Under the pieces are notes generated by a model, which saw nothing but the letters and a program-made list of their open reading frames with translations, had not been told where the DNA came from and searched no databases. The position numbers and the translations under genes were made by a program. Shown here piece by piece: positions 8,637 to 18,241 of a stretch of DNA of 41,849 nucleotides. The stretch spans positions 1-41,849 of the forward strand of contig CALVTP010000009.1 of the NCBI GenBank assembly GCA_944362765.1, written 5' to 3'. Origin of the DNA: an uncultured Clostridia bacterium. GTDB taxonomy: Bacteria > Bacillota > Clostridia > Christensenellales > DTU072. Within the stretch, counting starts at the first letter, position 1. Every line of letters starts with the position of its first letter.

Positions 8637-9640
8637 TGCTGGAGCTTGAAGGCGTCGAAAAAAGCTATCTTTACGGCGCAAAAGCGCTGGAAGACATAAG
8701 TTTTACTATAAAAACCGGGGAGCGGATTTCGCTCCTCGGCGGCATAGGTTCGGGAAAGACCACTCTCGTCAAGACGATTGCGGGGATACTCATTCCCGAA
8801 AAAGGGCGCATTTTATTGGACGGAAGAGACATAACCGAACTCCCTTCCAAGTTCCGCGGCGTGCGCGCCGTTTACGACAAAGAAGGCTTTTTCAAAAGAC
8901 GCACCTTGGCTTATAACATTGAATATCCGTTAAAAATCAGAAAATTTCCCAAAAAAAACAGAAAAATTGCCGCTTTGAAAGCTGCCGAAGAATTCGGCTT
9001 TGCCGCGTTCACGGACGATTATGTTTTCAGACAGGACGCCGAAACGTTGGTGAGAGCGGCGCTTTCAAGGGTCACCCTTTACGGCGCGCGGTTAAATCTC
9101 TACGACAATCCTTTTTCTCAACTGACGGGGGCGGAGAGAAAACTCGTTTTCCTTGAGCTTCTTCCGAAACTTCCCGACTCCGAAACGTCGATGTTCTTAA
9201 CCGATTCCCCCGAGGAAGCCTTTCAGTTTTCCGAAAAAGCTTACTTTCTTCATGACGGGAAAATTGTCGATTTCGGGTCACCGGAACACTTTGAAAGGGA
9301 GCCCGAATCGTTATTCTCCGATAAATACCTGAATCTTGAAAGGAATTTTTCCGAGTTTGAGACTTCGGACGGGGTTATAAATTTTTACGGCAGAAAGATT
9401 GCTGTCGACGCCGCTTCTAAGCTCGTAACCGCATCCTTTACGCTTTCGGAGCAGGACGGGGAGAAGTTTTTCGGTACCTTGGAGTACGGTTGGTTCGGGC
9501 GGTGTTTTTATCGCTCCCGGGAGGGTCTGAACGCCGGTTTTTCGGAAGGCATGGCGGCTCCCGATTTCGACTCGTTGAGGATTTATGACTCCGTCTCCGG
9601 AAATCCGCTTGCGTTCGCGTTCAAATCGATTGACTTTTAA
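8636..9640 (+). CDS. Degenerate MalK-like ABC ATPase (probable pseudoenzyme)
   Basis: 334 residues, start coupled to the pgi stop. An N-terminal ABC domain (1-220) is followed by a C-terminal region (235-334) that resembles the TOBE/OB part of MalK-type sugar-importer ATPases, ending RIYDSVSGNPLA. Walker A is intact (GGIGSGKTT, 35-43). By eye alignment with MalK proteins, the other catalytic elements are lost: the Q-loop position reads VYDKEGFF (Asp for Gln), the LSGGQ signature reads QDAET (133-137), Walker B reads LNLYDNP (153-159, Asn for the catalytic Glu), and the H-loop His is Asp (TDSPEEA, Asp190). It may bind ATP but should hydrolyse it poorly. No permease or binding protein of the matching type is nearby. 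Frame and codon use look intact, so it is probably expressed, perhaps as a sensor or regulator. Confidence 0.7.
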   Translation: MLELEGVEKSYLYGAKALEDISFTIKTGERISLLGGIGSGKTTLVKTIAGILIPEKGRILLDGRDITELPSKFRGVRAVYDKEGFFKRRTLAYNIEYPLKIRKFPKKNRKIAALKAAEEFGFAAFTDDYVFRQDAETLVRAALSRVTLYGARLNLYDNPFSQLTGAERKLVFLELLPKLPDSETSMFLTDSPEEAFQFSEKAYFLHDGKIVDFGSPEHFEREPESLFSDKYLNLERNFSEFETSDGVINFYGRKIAVDAASKLVTASFTLSEQDGEKFFGTLEYGWFGRCFYRSREGLNAGFSEGMAAPDFDSLRIYDSVSGNPLAFAFKSIDF

Positions 9641-9658
9641 ATTTTTAAGTGGTATTTT
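9630..9658 (+). promoter_or_regulatory. Predicted promoter of the TM1266/ABC-importer operon
   Basis: TTGACT, 17 bp, TATTTT. The -35 lies in the last codons of the preceding gene. Transcription would start near 9665, just at the first strand of the structured leader. Confidence 0.5.
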
Positions 9659-9664
9659 ATAGAT

Positions 9665-9769
9665 AAGGTAGAACCTGAATCGATGTTAGTTCGGAGAGGA
9701 AGCCAAAAACCTGCCAGATAATTCGGGTATAGTTTTTCAGCTGCTCCTTCGGACGAAAGGAGTTTTTTT
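9665..9769 (+). promoter_or_regulatory. Structured 5' leader, putative riboswitch or attenuator of unknown class
   Basis: About 105 nt between promoter and ATG. ACCTGAAT (9673-9680) can pair fully with ATTCGGGT (9721-9728), or its CTGAAT part can pair with GTTCGG (9689-9694); these are mutually exclusive. GGTAG (9667-9671) can pair with CTGCC (9711-9715). It ends in a terminator hairpin that holds the Shine-Dalgarno. Part of it (ACCTGA through GAGAGGAAG) recalls the 3' half of a TPP aptamer, but the CUGAGA half is missing and the promoter leaves no room for it. I could not match it to a named class. Confidence 0.5.
9744..9769 (+). terminator. Attenuator hairpin containing the Shine-Dalgarno
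   Basis: CTCCTT (9744-9749) pairs with AAGGAG (9757-9762), followed by seven T (9763-9769) directly before ATG 9770. AAGGAG is also the ribosome site, so the same hairpin could end transcription or hide the start. Confidence 0.7.
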
Positions 9770-10021
9770 ATGAAAAAATTAGCAATCGTAGGCGTAATTA
9801 TTACTAACAGAACTATCGTGCCCGAAGTTCAATCCGTGCTTTCCGATTTTGGCGATATTATTATCGGCAGAATGGGCGTTCCCGACAAAGCCAACGGCAT
9901 TAACGCTATCGCGCTTATCGTCGAAGGGGAGAACGAGCAGCTTTCCGCGCTCACCGGGAAACTCGGCAGATTGGATTCCGTATCGGTTAAGTCCGCCGTT
10001 ACTTCCGTTGAAATTAAATAG
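9770..10021 (+). CDS. TM1266-family ACT-like protein (putative iron-only hydrogenase system regulator)
   Basis: 83 residues with the beta-alpha-beta-beta-alpha-beta pattern of a single ACT-like domain: MKKLAIVGVIITNR, then an alpha helix, DIIIGRMGVPD, INAIALIVEGE and a C-terminal VKSAVTSVEI. This is the TM1266 family, in which members are often annotated as iron-only hydrogenase system regulators because many lie near hydE/hydF/hydG. None of those genes are in this window. Here it is the first gene of an ABC importer operon and follows the structured leader, so a role in sensing the imported compound is possible but inferred. Confidence 0.7.
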   Translation: MKKLAIVGVIITNRTIVPEVQSVLSDFGDIIIGRMGVPDKANGINAIALIVEGENEQLSALTGKLGRLDSVSVKSAVTSVEIK

Positions 10022-10066
10022 TTACTCTATCCTGAAAAATATATATACTAATATCCGGAGGCAAAT

Positions 10067-11095
10067 ATGAAGAAAAAATTTCTTATGACATTGGCTGCGC
10101 TGGTGCTTATCGTTTGTTTAAGCGCAATTGTGCTTGCGGGCTGCGACGATAAAGAAAAAGACGAAGCGATTGCGATAAACGTCATAGTGCCCGACGGCTC
10201 GCCAGCCATAGCTTTGGCAAAGATGATCAACGATAACGACGCTCCCGAGGGTTACAAAATCAACTATCGGATAGTGGAAGGCGCAACGAATATCGGTACA
10301 AGTATCGCGCAGGGCTCCGCCGATGTGGCGATCGCTCCTACCAATCTTTTGTCGACAATTTATAACAATACCGGCTCGGGCAAGCTTGTCGGAACAATCG
10401 TGCAAGGAGCGCTGTATATGGTCGGCAAGACCGCGCTTCCGGGAGATACGACCGCCGAGAAGCTGGCTTCGCTGAAGGGAAAAGTCGTATATAATATCGG
10501 GCAAGGCGCAACACCCGACCTCACATTTAAGTACATTCTCGAACACTTTGATATCGAGTACGCAAACACAGCCGAGCCTACCGCGGATCAAATCGGGCTG
10601 CAGTACGTAAACAGCGGTTCGGAGCTTATTCCTTTATTGAAACAAGGAAAAGCTCAGTTCGGAGTTTTGGGCGAACCTGCCGTTTCTAATGCCAACTCCA
10701 ATGCGGGAACTCAAACGGTTTTGGACATTCAGGAACTTTGGAAAGAGGTTACGGAATCCCAAAACGCAGGTTTTCCGCAAGCGGGACTTTATATCGTCAA
10801 CAAATATCTCTCAGGAGAACATTGGGCTTTGATTGATTGGATAAAGGAGAAAATGGTTGAAGCCGGCTCCTGGGCTGTCGGAAATCCTTCCCTCGTTTCT
10901 CAAATAATGGTTGAAAACGGCTCCGCTTCATTAAACGGTCTGACCGCAGAGAAGATAGCGGGTTGCAATATCTCTTGGATTTCCGCCACCGACTCAAAGA
11001 AGTCTATGAATCAATATCTCGGGGCTCTTTACTTATTTGACCCGAAGACAATCGGCGGACGTCTCCCCGATGACGGCTTCTATTATGTCGGATAA
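10067..11095 (+). CDS. ABC importer substrate-binding lipoprotein, NitT/TauT (SsuA/THI5-like) type
   Basis: 342 residues. Signal peptide with lipobox LAGC (Cys at about residue 25), followed by a periplasmic-binding fold of the type seen in nitrate, sulfonate, taurine and pyrimidine-precursor importers: INVIVPDGSPAIALAKM at the start, GSADVAIAPTN near residue 85-95, and GQGATPDLTFKYIL. The strand-helix pattern and the cognate permease and ATPase downstream support this. The ligand cannot be read; HMP-type thiamine precursors, sulfonates or other small organic anions are all possible for this family. Start ATG has GGAGG six bases upstream. Confidence 0.85.
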   Translation: MKKKFLMTLAALVLIVCLSAIVLAGCDDKEKDEAIAINVIVPDGSPAIALAKMINDNDAPEGYKINYRIVEGATNIGTSIAQGSADVAIAPTNLLSTIYNNTGSGKLVGTIVQGALYMVGKTALPGDTTAEKLASLKGKVVYNIGQGATPDLTFKYILEHFDIEYANTAEPTADQIGLQYVNSGSELIPLLKQGKAQFGVLGEPAVSNANSNAGTQTVLDIQELWKEVTESQNAGFPQAGLYIVNKYLSGEHWALIDWIKEKMVEAGSWAVGNPSLVSQIMVENGSASLNGLTAEKIAGCNISWISATDSKKSMNQYLGALYLFDPKTIGGRLPDDGFYYVG

Positions 11096-11873
11096 CCGAA
11101 AAAGTCTGAAAAAACTGTTTACGGAAAACCGCATTTTCGGAAACGTCGTCTATCCCGTAGCAGGGATAGGCGTCGTTTTGCTTATCTGGCATCTTGCAGC
11201 GCTTTTTATCGGGGTAGAGATGGTTTTACCTTCTCCGGGGAGAGCTTTCGAGGAGTTTTTCACGCTGCTTACCGAGGAGGAATTTTGGGTATCGATAGGG
11301 AACACGCTTTTAAGAACGCTTGTGGCTTTTGCTTTGGCGTTTGCGGTGGCGGCTCTCACTTCTTCGCTTTCGGTGTTTGTTTCTCCCGTAGGAAGAGCGC
11401 TTTCCCCGATAATAACGATTTTGCGTTCCGTCCCGACGATGTCGATAATTCTGATAGCGATAATAGCTTTCAAACCTACCGAATCGCCTGTTTTAGTGAC
11501 TTTTTTAATCAGTTTTCCTCTTCTTCACGCCGCCTTTTTTCATGCGCTTTCGGAAGTCGACCCTTATTGCGTCAATATGAGTAAGGTGTTTAAAGTGCCC
11601 GTCGCCAAAAGAATTTTCGGATTATACATTCCCGCAATCCTCCCGGACGTCTTTTCAGCCACGGGCAGCAACATCTCGCTTGCTTTGAAGGTTATGATAG
11701 CCTCGGAAGTGCTGGCGCAGACCTTCGAATCTGTGGGAGTTGCGATGCAGATAGAGCGCATCTATCTGAATACGGCGGGACTTATGGGCTGGACTATTGC
11801 GGCGATAATTTTAAGCTTCGTATTGGAATTTATCGTGAAAATTCTCTCGAAACTTGTATTGAGGTGGAAATGA
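11085..11873 (+). CDS. ABC importer permease, NitT/TauT (SsuC/ThiX-like) type
   Basis: About 262 residues from ATG 11085, with six hydrophobic segments and the cytoplasmic coupling loop region around ALSEVDPYCVNMSKVFKVP, which corresponds to the EAA loop of BPD-type permeases. It begins inside the binding-protein gene (11 bp overlap). Possible starts are ATG 11070 and TTG 11037; I prefer 11085 because it gives a short charged leader before the first membrane segment, but no strong ribosome site supports any of them. The stop overlaps the ATPase start by 4 bp (ATGA). Confidence 0.83.
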   Translation: MSDNRKSLKKLFTENRIFGNVVYPVAGIGVVLLIWHLAALFIGVEMVLPSPGRAFEEFFTLLTEEEFWVSIGNTLLRTLVAFALAFAVAALTSSLSVFVSPVGRALSPIITILRSVPTMSIILIAIIAFKPTESPVLVTFLISFPLLHAAFFHALSEVDPYCVNMSKVFKVPVAKRIFGLYIPAILPDVFSATGSNISLALKVMIASEVLAQTFESVGVAMQIERIYLNTAGLMGWTIAAIILSFVLEFIVKILSKLVLRWK

Positions 11874-12568
11874 AACTCAAATCGATTTATAAAAGCTACG
11901 GCGATATAAGCATTTTCGAGGACTTTTCGATAGAGTTCGAAGAGGGGAAGACCGTCGCGGTAATGGGCGCTTCCGGAGTTGGGAAAAGTACCCTTTTGAA
12001 TATTATTACCGGGCTTACCGATTTTTCCGGCACGGTTGATACAAAAGGGGAAATTTCCGTAGTATTCAGCGAGCCGGCTCTTCTTAAAAACCTGACTGTC
12101 GAGGAAAATCTTCGGTACGCGGTGGCGCACGCCTATCCCGATAAAAAGCAATTGGCTGCAGGAATCGAAGCGGTATTAAACTCCGTCGAGCTTTGGGACA
12201 GAAGGAAGGCGTATCCCGGGGAACTCTCCACCGGCATGGCGCAGCGCGTTCAGCTGGCAAGGGGATTTTTGTTTCCTTCCGACTATCTTATAATGGACGA
12301 AGCGTTCAGGGGGCTGGATACGGCTTTGAAAATCAGATTGAGGAACTACTTTTTGAAATTGAACGCCGAAAAGCCGAAGACCGTTATCATGTTCACGCAT
12401 GAATTGGACGACGCTCTTTTCCTTGCCGACAGATTGGTATTATTAGAATCCCGACCCGTAGAAATAGCTTTGGACAGACGTATAGCCCTAAATAAAGAGC
12501 GCCGCACCTACTCTTCGCCCGAGATAAACCGCATAAGAGAGGCGTACATGCGGAGAGCTGTAAAATAA
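11870..12568 (+). CDS. ABC importer ATP-binding protein, NitT/TauT (SsuB-like) type
   Basis: 232 residues. Walker A GASGVGKST (33-41), signature LSTGMAQRV, Walker B YLIMDEAFRGLD and H-loop MFTHELDDA are all present, so it should be an active ATPase. The Q-loop position reads VFSEPALL, with Ser in place of the usual Gln, a mild deviation. I chose ATG 11870 over GTG 11864 since the former overlaps the permease stop as ATGA. It energises the importer formed with the two preceding genes. The bases after the stop contain no clear terminator. Confidence 0.88.
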   Translation: MKLKSIYKSYGDISIFEDFSIEFEEGKTVAVMGASGVGKSTLLNIITGLTDFSGTVDTKGEISVVFSEPALLKNLTVEENLRYAVAHAYPDKKQLAAGIEAVLNSVELWDRRKAYPGELSTGMAQRVQLARGFLFPSDYLIMDEAFRGLDTALKIRLRNYFLKLNAEKPKTVIMFTHELDDALFLADRLVLLESRPVEIALDRRIALNKERRTYSSPEINRIREAYMRRAVK

Positions 12569-12640
12569 GTTTTTATTTTCCGTCAGCCGCGCTCTTTCAG
12601 CTTCGTCACATTGCGCTTTTTACAACGCTTCCTCTTTTAA

Positions 12641-12669
12641 TTGACTTTAATTTATAAATAAAGTATTAT
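12641..12669 (+). promoter_or_regulatory. Predicted promoter of ruvC, placed for a leaderless mRNA
   Basis: TTGACT, 17 bp, TATTAT. The -10 box ends 6 nt before the ruvC ATG, so the predicted first base is at or next to the A of ATG. There is no ribosome site between. Confidence 0.7.
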
Positions 12670-12675
12670 TAAATC

Positions 12676-13170
12676 ATGATAATTTTGGGTATCGACCCGG
12701 GGTACGGCATAGTCGGCTTCGGAGTCGTCGAAAAGACGAATTCCAAACTCAGGACGATAGCCTACGGCGCCATTGAAACGCCGAAAGTTTCTCGTTTTCC
12801 GGTTCGGCTGAAATTCATAGGGGAGAAGATAGCGGAACTCATCGAAAGATATCGTCCGGATGCTGTAGCGGTAGAGGAGCTGTTCTTTCAGAACAACCAG
12901 AAGACAGCTATAATGGTGGCGGAAGCGCGCGGAGTGGTGCTGTATACAGCCGAGTCCAGCGGTACGCCGCTTTACGAATATACGCCGATGCAGATAAAGC
13001 AGGCGGTGACGGGTTTCGGAAGAGCCGATAAAAAACAGATCCAGCAGATGGTGAAGTTGCTTTTAGGCTTGGAGACCGTCCCTAAACCCGACGACGCCGC
13101 AGACGCTTTGGCTGTCGCCGTCACCCATGCGCAAACCAATACCCGAATGGGTAATTTCGGAGTGAGATAA
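12676..13170 (+). CDS. ruvC: Crossover junction endodeoxyribonuclease RuvC
   Basis: 164 residues. It is the Holliday-junction resolvase that cuts paired strands after RuvAB branch migration. The RNase H-like fold is shown by ILGIDPGYGIVG with catalytic Asp7, the acidic strand AVEELFFQNNQ, and the C-terminal DDAADALAVAVTH with the last catalytic Asp residues. Length is standard. First gene of ruvCAB-queA-tgt. The ATG lacks a Shine-Dalgarno and lies 6 nt after a -10 box. The stop overlaps ruvA by 1 bp (TAATG). Confidence 0.96.
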   Translation: MIILGIDPGYGIVGFGVVEKTNSKLRTIAYGAIETPKVSRFPVRLKFIGEKIAELIERYRPDAVAVEELFFQNNQKTAIMVAEARGVVLYTAESSGTPLYEYTPMQIKQAVTGFGRADKKQIQQMVKLLLGLETVPKPDDAADALAVAVTHAQTNTRMGNFGVR

Positions 13171-13754
13171 TGTTTTCTTATATTCGCGGAAGGCTCACCG
13201 AAGCCAATGAAAATCAAGTCACGCTCGAAACGGGCGGAATAGGCTACTCTATCACCGTTTCCGGCAATACGGCATCCAAACTTCCTCTTCCGGGAACCGA
13301 TACGATGCTTTTTCTTTATTTGCAGGTACGTGAAGACGAAGTCGGATTGTACGGCTTTATCAACCGCGAAGAGAAGGAAATGTTTTTAAAACTCATTCAG
13401 ATTTCAGGTATCGGGCCGAAGGCTGCTGTCGGTATTTTGTCGGGCATGACTCCCGATAAATTGGCTATCGCTATAGTAACCGCTGACGTCAAAGCCATTT
13501 CACGGATAAAAGGAGTCGGAAAGAAAACCGCAGAAAGAATGGTGTTGGAACTGAAAGAAAAACTTGCCGCAGAAGACATCGAATTTTACGGCAGCAGCGA
13601 TGAACCCGGCGGTTTGATGCAGGACGCGATAAACGCGCTGAGAACTTTGGGATTGACTCAGGCCGAAGCCGTAAAAGCCGTCGAACCTGCGATGAAAGAG
13701 GCAAGTACTTTGGAAGACGTCATCAGAAATGCGCTTAGGAGGATCAATTCGTGA
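13170..13754 (+). CDS. ruvA: Holliday junction branch migration protein RuvA
   Basis: 194 residues. It binds the four-way junction as a tetramer and loads RuvB. Domain I is an OB fold ([20 protein letters not shown]), domain II has two helix-hairpin-helix motifs ([13 protein letters not shown] and [13 protein letters not shown]), and the C-terminal helix domain III ([15 protein letters not shown]) contacts RuvB. Length is standard. Overlaps ruvC by 1 bp and ruvB by 4 bp. Confidence 0.96.
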   Translation: MFSYIRGRLTEANENQVTLETGGIGYSITVSGNTASKLPLPGTDTMLFLYLQVREDEVGLYGFINREEKEMFLKLIQISGIGPKAAVGILSGMTPDKLAIAIVTADVKAISRIKGVGKKTAERMVLELKEKLAAEDIEFYGSSDEPGGLMQDAINALRTLGLTQAEAVKAVEPAMKEASTLEDVIRNALRRINS

Positions 13755-14825
13755 GCGACGATTACACAAATTTCAACTACGGATACGGCGGCGAAGAGCG
13801 TATTACCGACGGGGAACTCCTTCCGACAGACGAAAACGAAAATATTTTACGCCCGACAAGTCTCGACGAATACGTCGGGCAGGACAAGATAAAGGAAAAC
13901 CTGCGCGTATTTATTCACGGAGCCAAAGCCAGAGGCGAAGCGTTAGATCACGTTTTGTTGTACGGGCCTCCCGGGCTCGGGAAGACGACTTTAAGTAAAA
14001 TAATCGCCAACGAAATGGGGGTTGAGATAAAGTCCACCTCCGGTCCCGCTATCGAAAGGAGTGCCGATCTTGCGGCGAACCTCACTTCTTTAAGCACAAA
14101 TTCCGTGTTGTTTATCGACGAGATCCATAGGCTCAATCACACTTCCGAAGAGCTCCTTTACCCGGCGATGGAGGATTTCAACGTCGATTTCATGCTGGGA
14201 CAGGGTCCTTCGGCAAGGAGTATAAAGCTTAAGCTTCAACCTTTCACTTTGGTGGGGGCTACGACAAAAGCCGGCAATATTTCGGCGCCTTTAAGGGATC
14301 GTTTCGGCATAATTTGCAGGTTGGAGTTGTATACCCCGGTCGAACTCGGGAGAATTGTCAGGCGCTCCGCCTCTATTCTGAACGTCGACATAGAAGACAA
14401 AGCATGCGTCGAAATCGCCTCCCGCTCCCGCGGCACGCCGCGTATTGCCAACAGGCTTTTAAAACGGGTCAGGGACTTTGCCGAATACGAAAACTCTTCC
14501 GTCAATCTGAGAATAGCAAAACTTGCTCTGGACAGGCTGGAAGTTGACGGACTGGGACTTGACAATGTTGACAGAAACATTCTTCTTACGATAATAGACA
14601 AGTTCGACGGCGGACCCGTGGGCGTCGATACTCTGGCTGCGGCTACAGGCGAAGAGTCTGCCACAATAGAGGACGTCTACGAGCCTTATCTTATGCAGCT
14701 GGGATTTATCCAGCGCACTCCTCGCGGCAGAATTTGCACAAGGCGCGCCTACGAACACCTCAAAATTCCGTATGTCGTAGATGAAAGAACCAATTTATTC
14801 AATTGGAAAGAGGAATTAAAGGACG

Positions 14826-14833
<8 letters not shown>
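13751..14833 (+). CDS. ruvB: Holliday junction ATP-dependent DNA helicase RuvB
   Basis: 360 residues. Hexameric AAA+ motor that drives branch migration. Walker A GPPGLGKT at 72-79, Walker [10 protein letters not shown], sensor region [10 protein letters not shown], arginine finger area APLRDRFG and the C-terminal winged helix ([16 protein letters not shown]) are all there. It uses a GTG start that overlaps the ruvA stop (GTGA). The stop lies within the first codons of queA (8 bp overlap). Confidence 0.97.
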
Positions 14834-17001
<2,168 letters not shown>

Positions 17002-17067
17002 TACCCGGGCTTCTGTTCGGGCTTTTGTCGGACGGCGGAAAAAATAGCGTAAATACTTATTAATCGC

Positions 17068-17097
17068 TTGATTTTTTGTCCTTCGTTGTGATAAAAT
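17068..17097 (+). promoter_or_regulatory. Predicted promoter of yajC
   Basis: TTGATT, 18 bp, TAAAAT, with TG one base before the -10 (extended -10). Confidence 0.55.
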
Positions 17098-17143
17098 CAT
17101 CAATAGCCTGAATCGGCAGTAAATTTAAGGAGTTAATGCTTAT

Positions 17144-17446
17144 ATGAATTTTAATATGATTGCGGCGTCGGCAGATGGTGGCAGCTGGTATATTTGGATA
17201 ATTCTGATCGTCGTCTTTGTCGGTATGATTTTGATGACCGTTATTCCCCAGCGCAAACAGAAAAAGAAAATGCAGGAAATGATGTCCTCGATGGAAGTCG
17301 GCGACAAGATAATGACCATCGGCGGTTTCATCGGAACCATTGTCGAAATCAACACCGATAACGATCGCTTTACCGTCAATGTAGGTAGCGAGGACGCCCC
17401 GGTAAATGTCGTTATTGTCAGAAATGCCGTCAGAACCAAACTATAA
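17144..17446 (+). CDS. yajC: Preprotein translocase accessory subunit YajC
   Basis: 100 residues. One membrane segment (about residues 14-35, WIILIVVFVGMILMTVI) followed by the hallmark PQRKQKKKMQEMMSSMEVGDKI region (in pieces) and ITIGGFIGTIVEI, a small beta domain. It associates with SecDF-YidC in the Sec machinery. It has its own promoter and a terminator, and is followed in the window by secD and secF after the SCIFF genes, the usual clostridial order. AAGGAG lies at 17127-17132, somewhat far (11 bp) from the ATG. Confidence 0.93.
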   Translation: MNFNMIAASADGGSWYIWIILIVVFVGMILMTVIPQRKQKKKMQEMMSSMEVGDKIMTIGGFIGTIVEINTDNDRFTVNVGSEDAPVNVVIVRNAVRTKL

Positions 17447-17480
17447 AGCTTTACCGCTCGGTCATTAACTGAAATAATTA

Positions 17481-17508
17481 AAACGCCGCCCATCGGACGG
17501 CGTTTTTC
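17481..17508. terminator. Bidirectional terminator between yajC and the TIGR04086-like gene
   Basis: AAACGCCG (17481-17488) pairs with CGGCGTTT (17498-17505), with T on the plus side and A-rich sequence on the other. It can serve both convergent genes. Confidence 0.8.
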
Positions 17509-17545
17509 GATGATAAAATTTTATATTAAACCAATGTCGTTGCGG

Positions 17546-17953
17546 CTAAACTCTTTGTTTTCCGGTGTTGACGGCGATTATCCCCGAGACCGCGCCCATG
17601 ACTATTCCCAAAACGGCGTCGGTTATTCCGAATGCGCCCGATATCGTTCCGCCCGAAATAAGGAAAATAAATACCGAAATCAAAGTATATATAAGACCCG
17701 CGATCGCTCCTTTCGGTACGCCTTTATTTTTATAGCGAATACCGATAATGGCGCCGAACAGGAGACTTAAAACCTTTATAACCTGATTGATTGGCATTAT
17801 TATGCCGTCGGGAACGGCGACCAGTTTTACTATTATACCGAATATCAAAACCGCCGCAAGCGTTATTATTATCGATACAAGGCTCATCCGGAAAATATCT
17901 TTCAGAGTTTCTTTGTCGAAAAGGCTCTTTAAACGTAATGTTTTTGCTTTCAT
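17546..17953 (-). CDS. Small four-helix membrane protein, TIGR04086/YrzE-like
   Basis: 135 residues from ATG 17953, which has GGAGGG five bases upstream; the longer frame reaching 18202 would run across the SCIFF gene and is rejected. There are four hydrophobic segments with short loops (starting at MSLVSIIITLAAVLIFGII), the last two glycine-rich. This resembles the TIGR04086 family of uncharacterised clostridial membrane proteins that lie near yajC, SCIFF and secDF. No function is known. It is transcribed toward yajC, away from SCIFF. Confidence 0.7.
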   Translation of the reverse strand: MKAKTLRLKSLFDKETLKDIFRMSLVSIIITLAAVLIFGIIVKLVAVPDGIIMPINQVIKVLSLLFGAIIGIRYKNKGVPKGAIAGLIYTLISVFIFLISGGTISGAFGITDAVLGIVMGAVSGIIAVNTGKQRV

Positions 17954-17998
17954 AATCCCTCCATAAAAGAAAATATGCAACCGAGTACGGGGATATGC

Positions 17999-18027
17999 TT
18001 GATTTTTCCGCGGTGACGGTTTATAAT
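17999..18027 (+). promoter_or_regulatory. Predicted promoter of the SCIFF unit
   Basis: TTGATT, 17 bp, TATAAT. Start of transcription near 18034, giving about 22 nt of leader with ACGGAGG before the SCIFF ATG. Confidence 0.7.
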
Positions 18028-18055
18028 AAATTGAAAAGAATTTACGGAGGTTAAT

Positions 18056-18229
18056 ATGAAACATATCGAAACCGTTACCAAGAAGACTTTGATCCCCACC
18101 CGTGAAATCGGCTGCGGCGAGTGCCAGGCCAGCTGCCAATCGGCTTGCAAAACCAGCTGCACCGTCGGAAACCAGGCTTGCGTCAAAGAGGAAAAAGTTC
18201 ACGTAAAAGGCGCCGAAGAAGACAAATAA
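18056..18229 (+). CDS. scfA: SCIFF six-cysteine ranthipeptide precursor
   Basis: 57-residue peptide with Cys at 20, 23, 27, 31, 35 and 42, the six-cysteines-in-forty-five pattern of SCIFF (TIGR03973). The core reads GCGECQASCQSACKTSC, then TVGNQAC. The radical SAM maturase follows 12 bp later. In the characterised SCIFF from Thermoanaerobacteraceae, one Cys is joined to a Thr five residues on by a thioether; by position that would be Cys31 to Thr36 here (inference). ACGGAGG precedes the ATG with good spacing. The C-terminus is longer and more charged than in many members. Its cellular role is unknown, though it is almost universal in Clostridia. Confidence 0.95.
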   Translation: MKHIETVTKKTLIPTREIGCGECQASCQSACKTSCTVGNQACVKEEKVHVKGAEEDK

Positions 18230-18241
18230 TTTAAAATATTA

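Noticed and set aside
9695..9720. Cobalamin riboswitch B12 box (AAGCC then ACCTGCC)
   Set aside because: The box lacks the GG that pairs with CCUG, and none of the upstream core elements are present.
9665..9730. Complete TPP riboswitch
   Set aside because: Only a stretch like the 3' half is present; the CUGAGA half is missing and the promoter lies directly upstream.
17954..18202. N-terminal extension of the TIGR04086-like gene across SCIFF
   Set aside because: GGAGGG and the family-like start support ATG 17953; the extension is antisense to SCIFF and its promoter.
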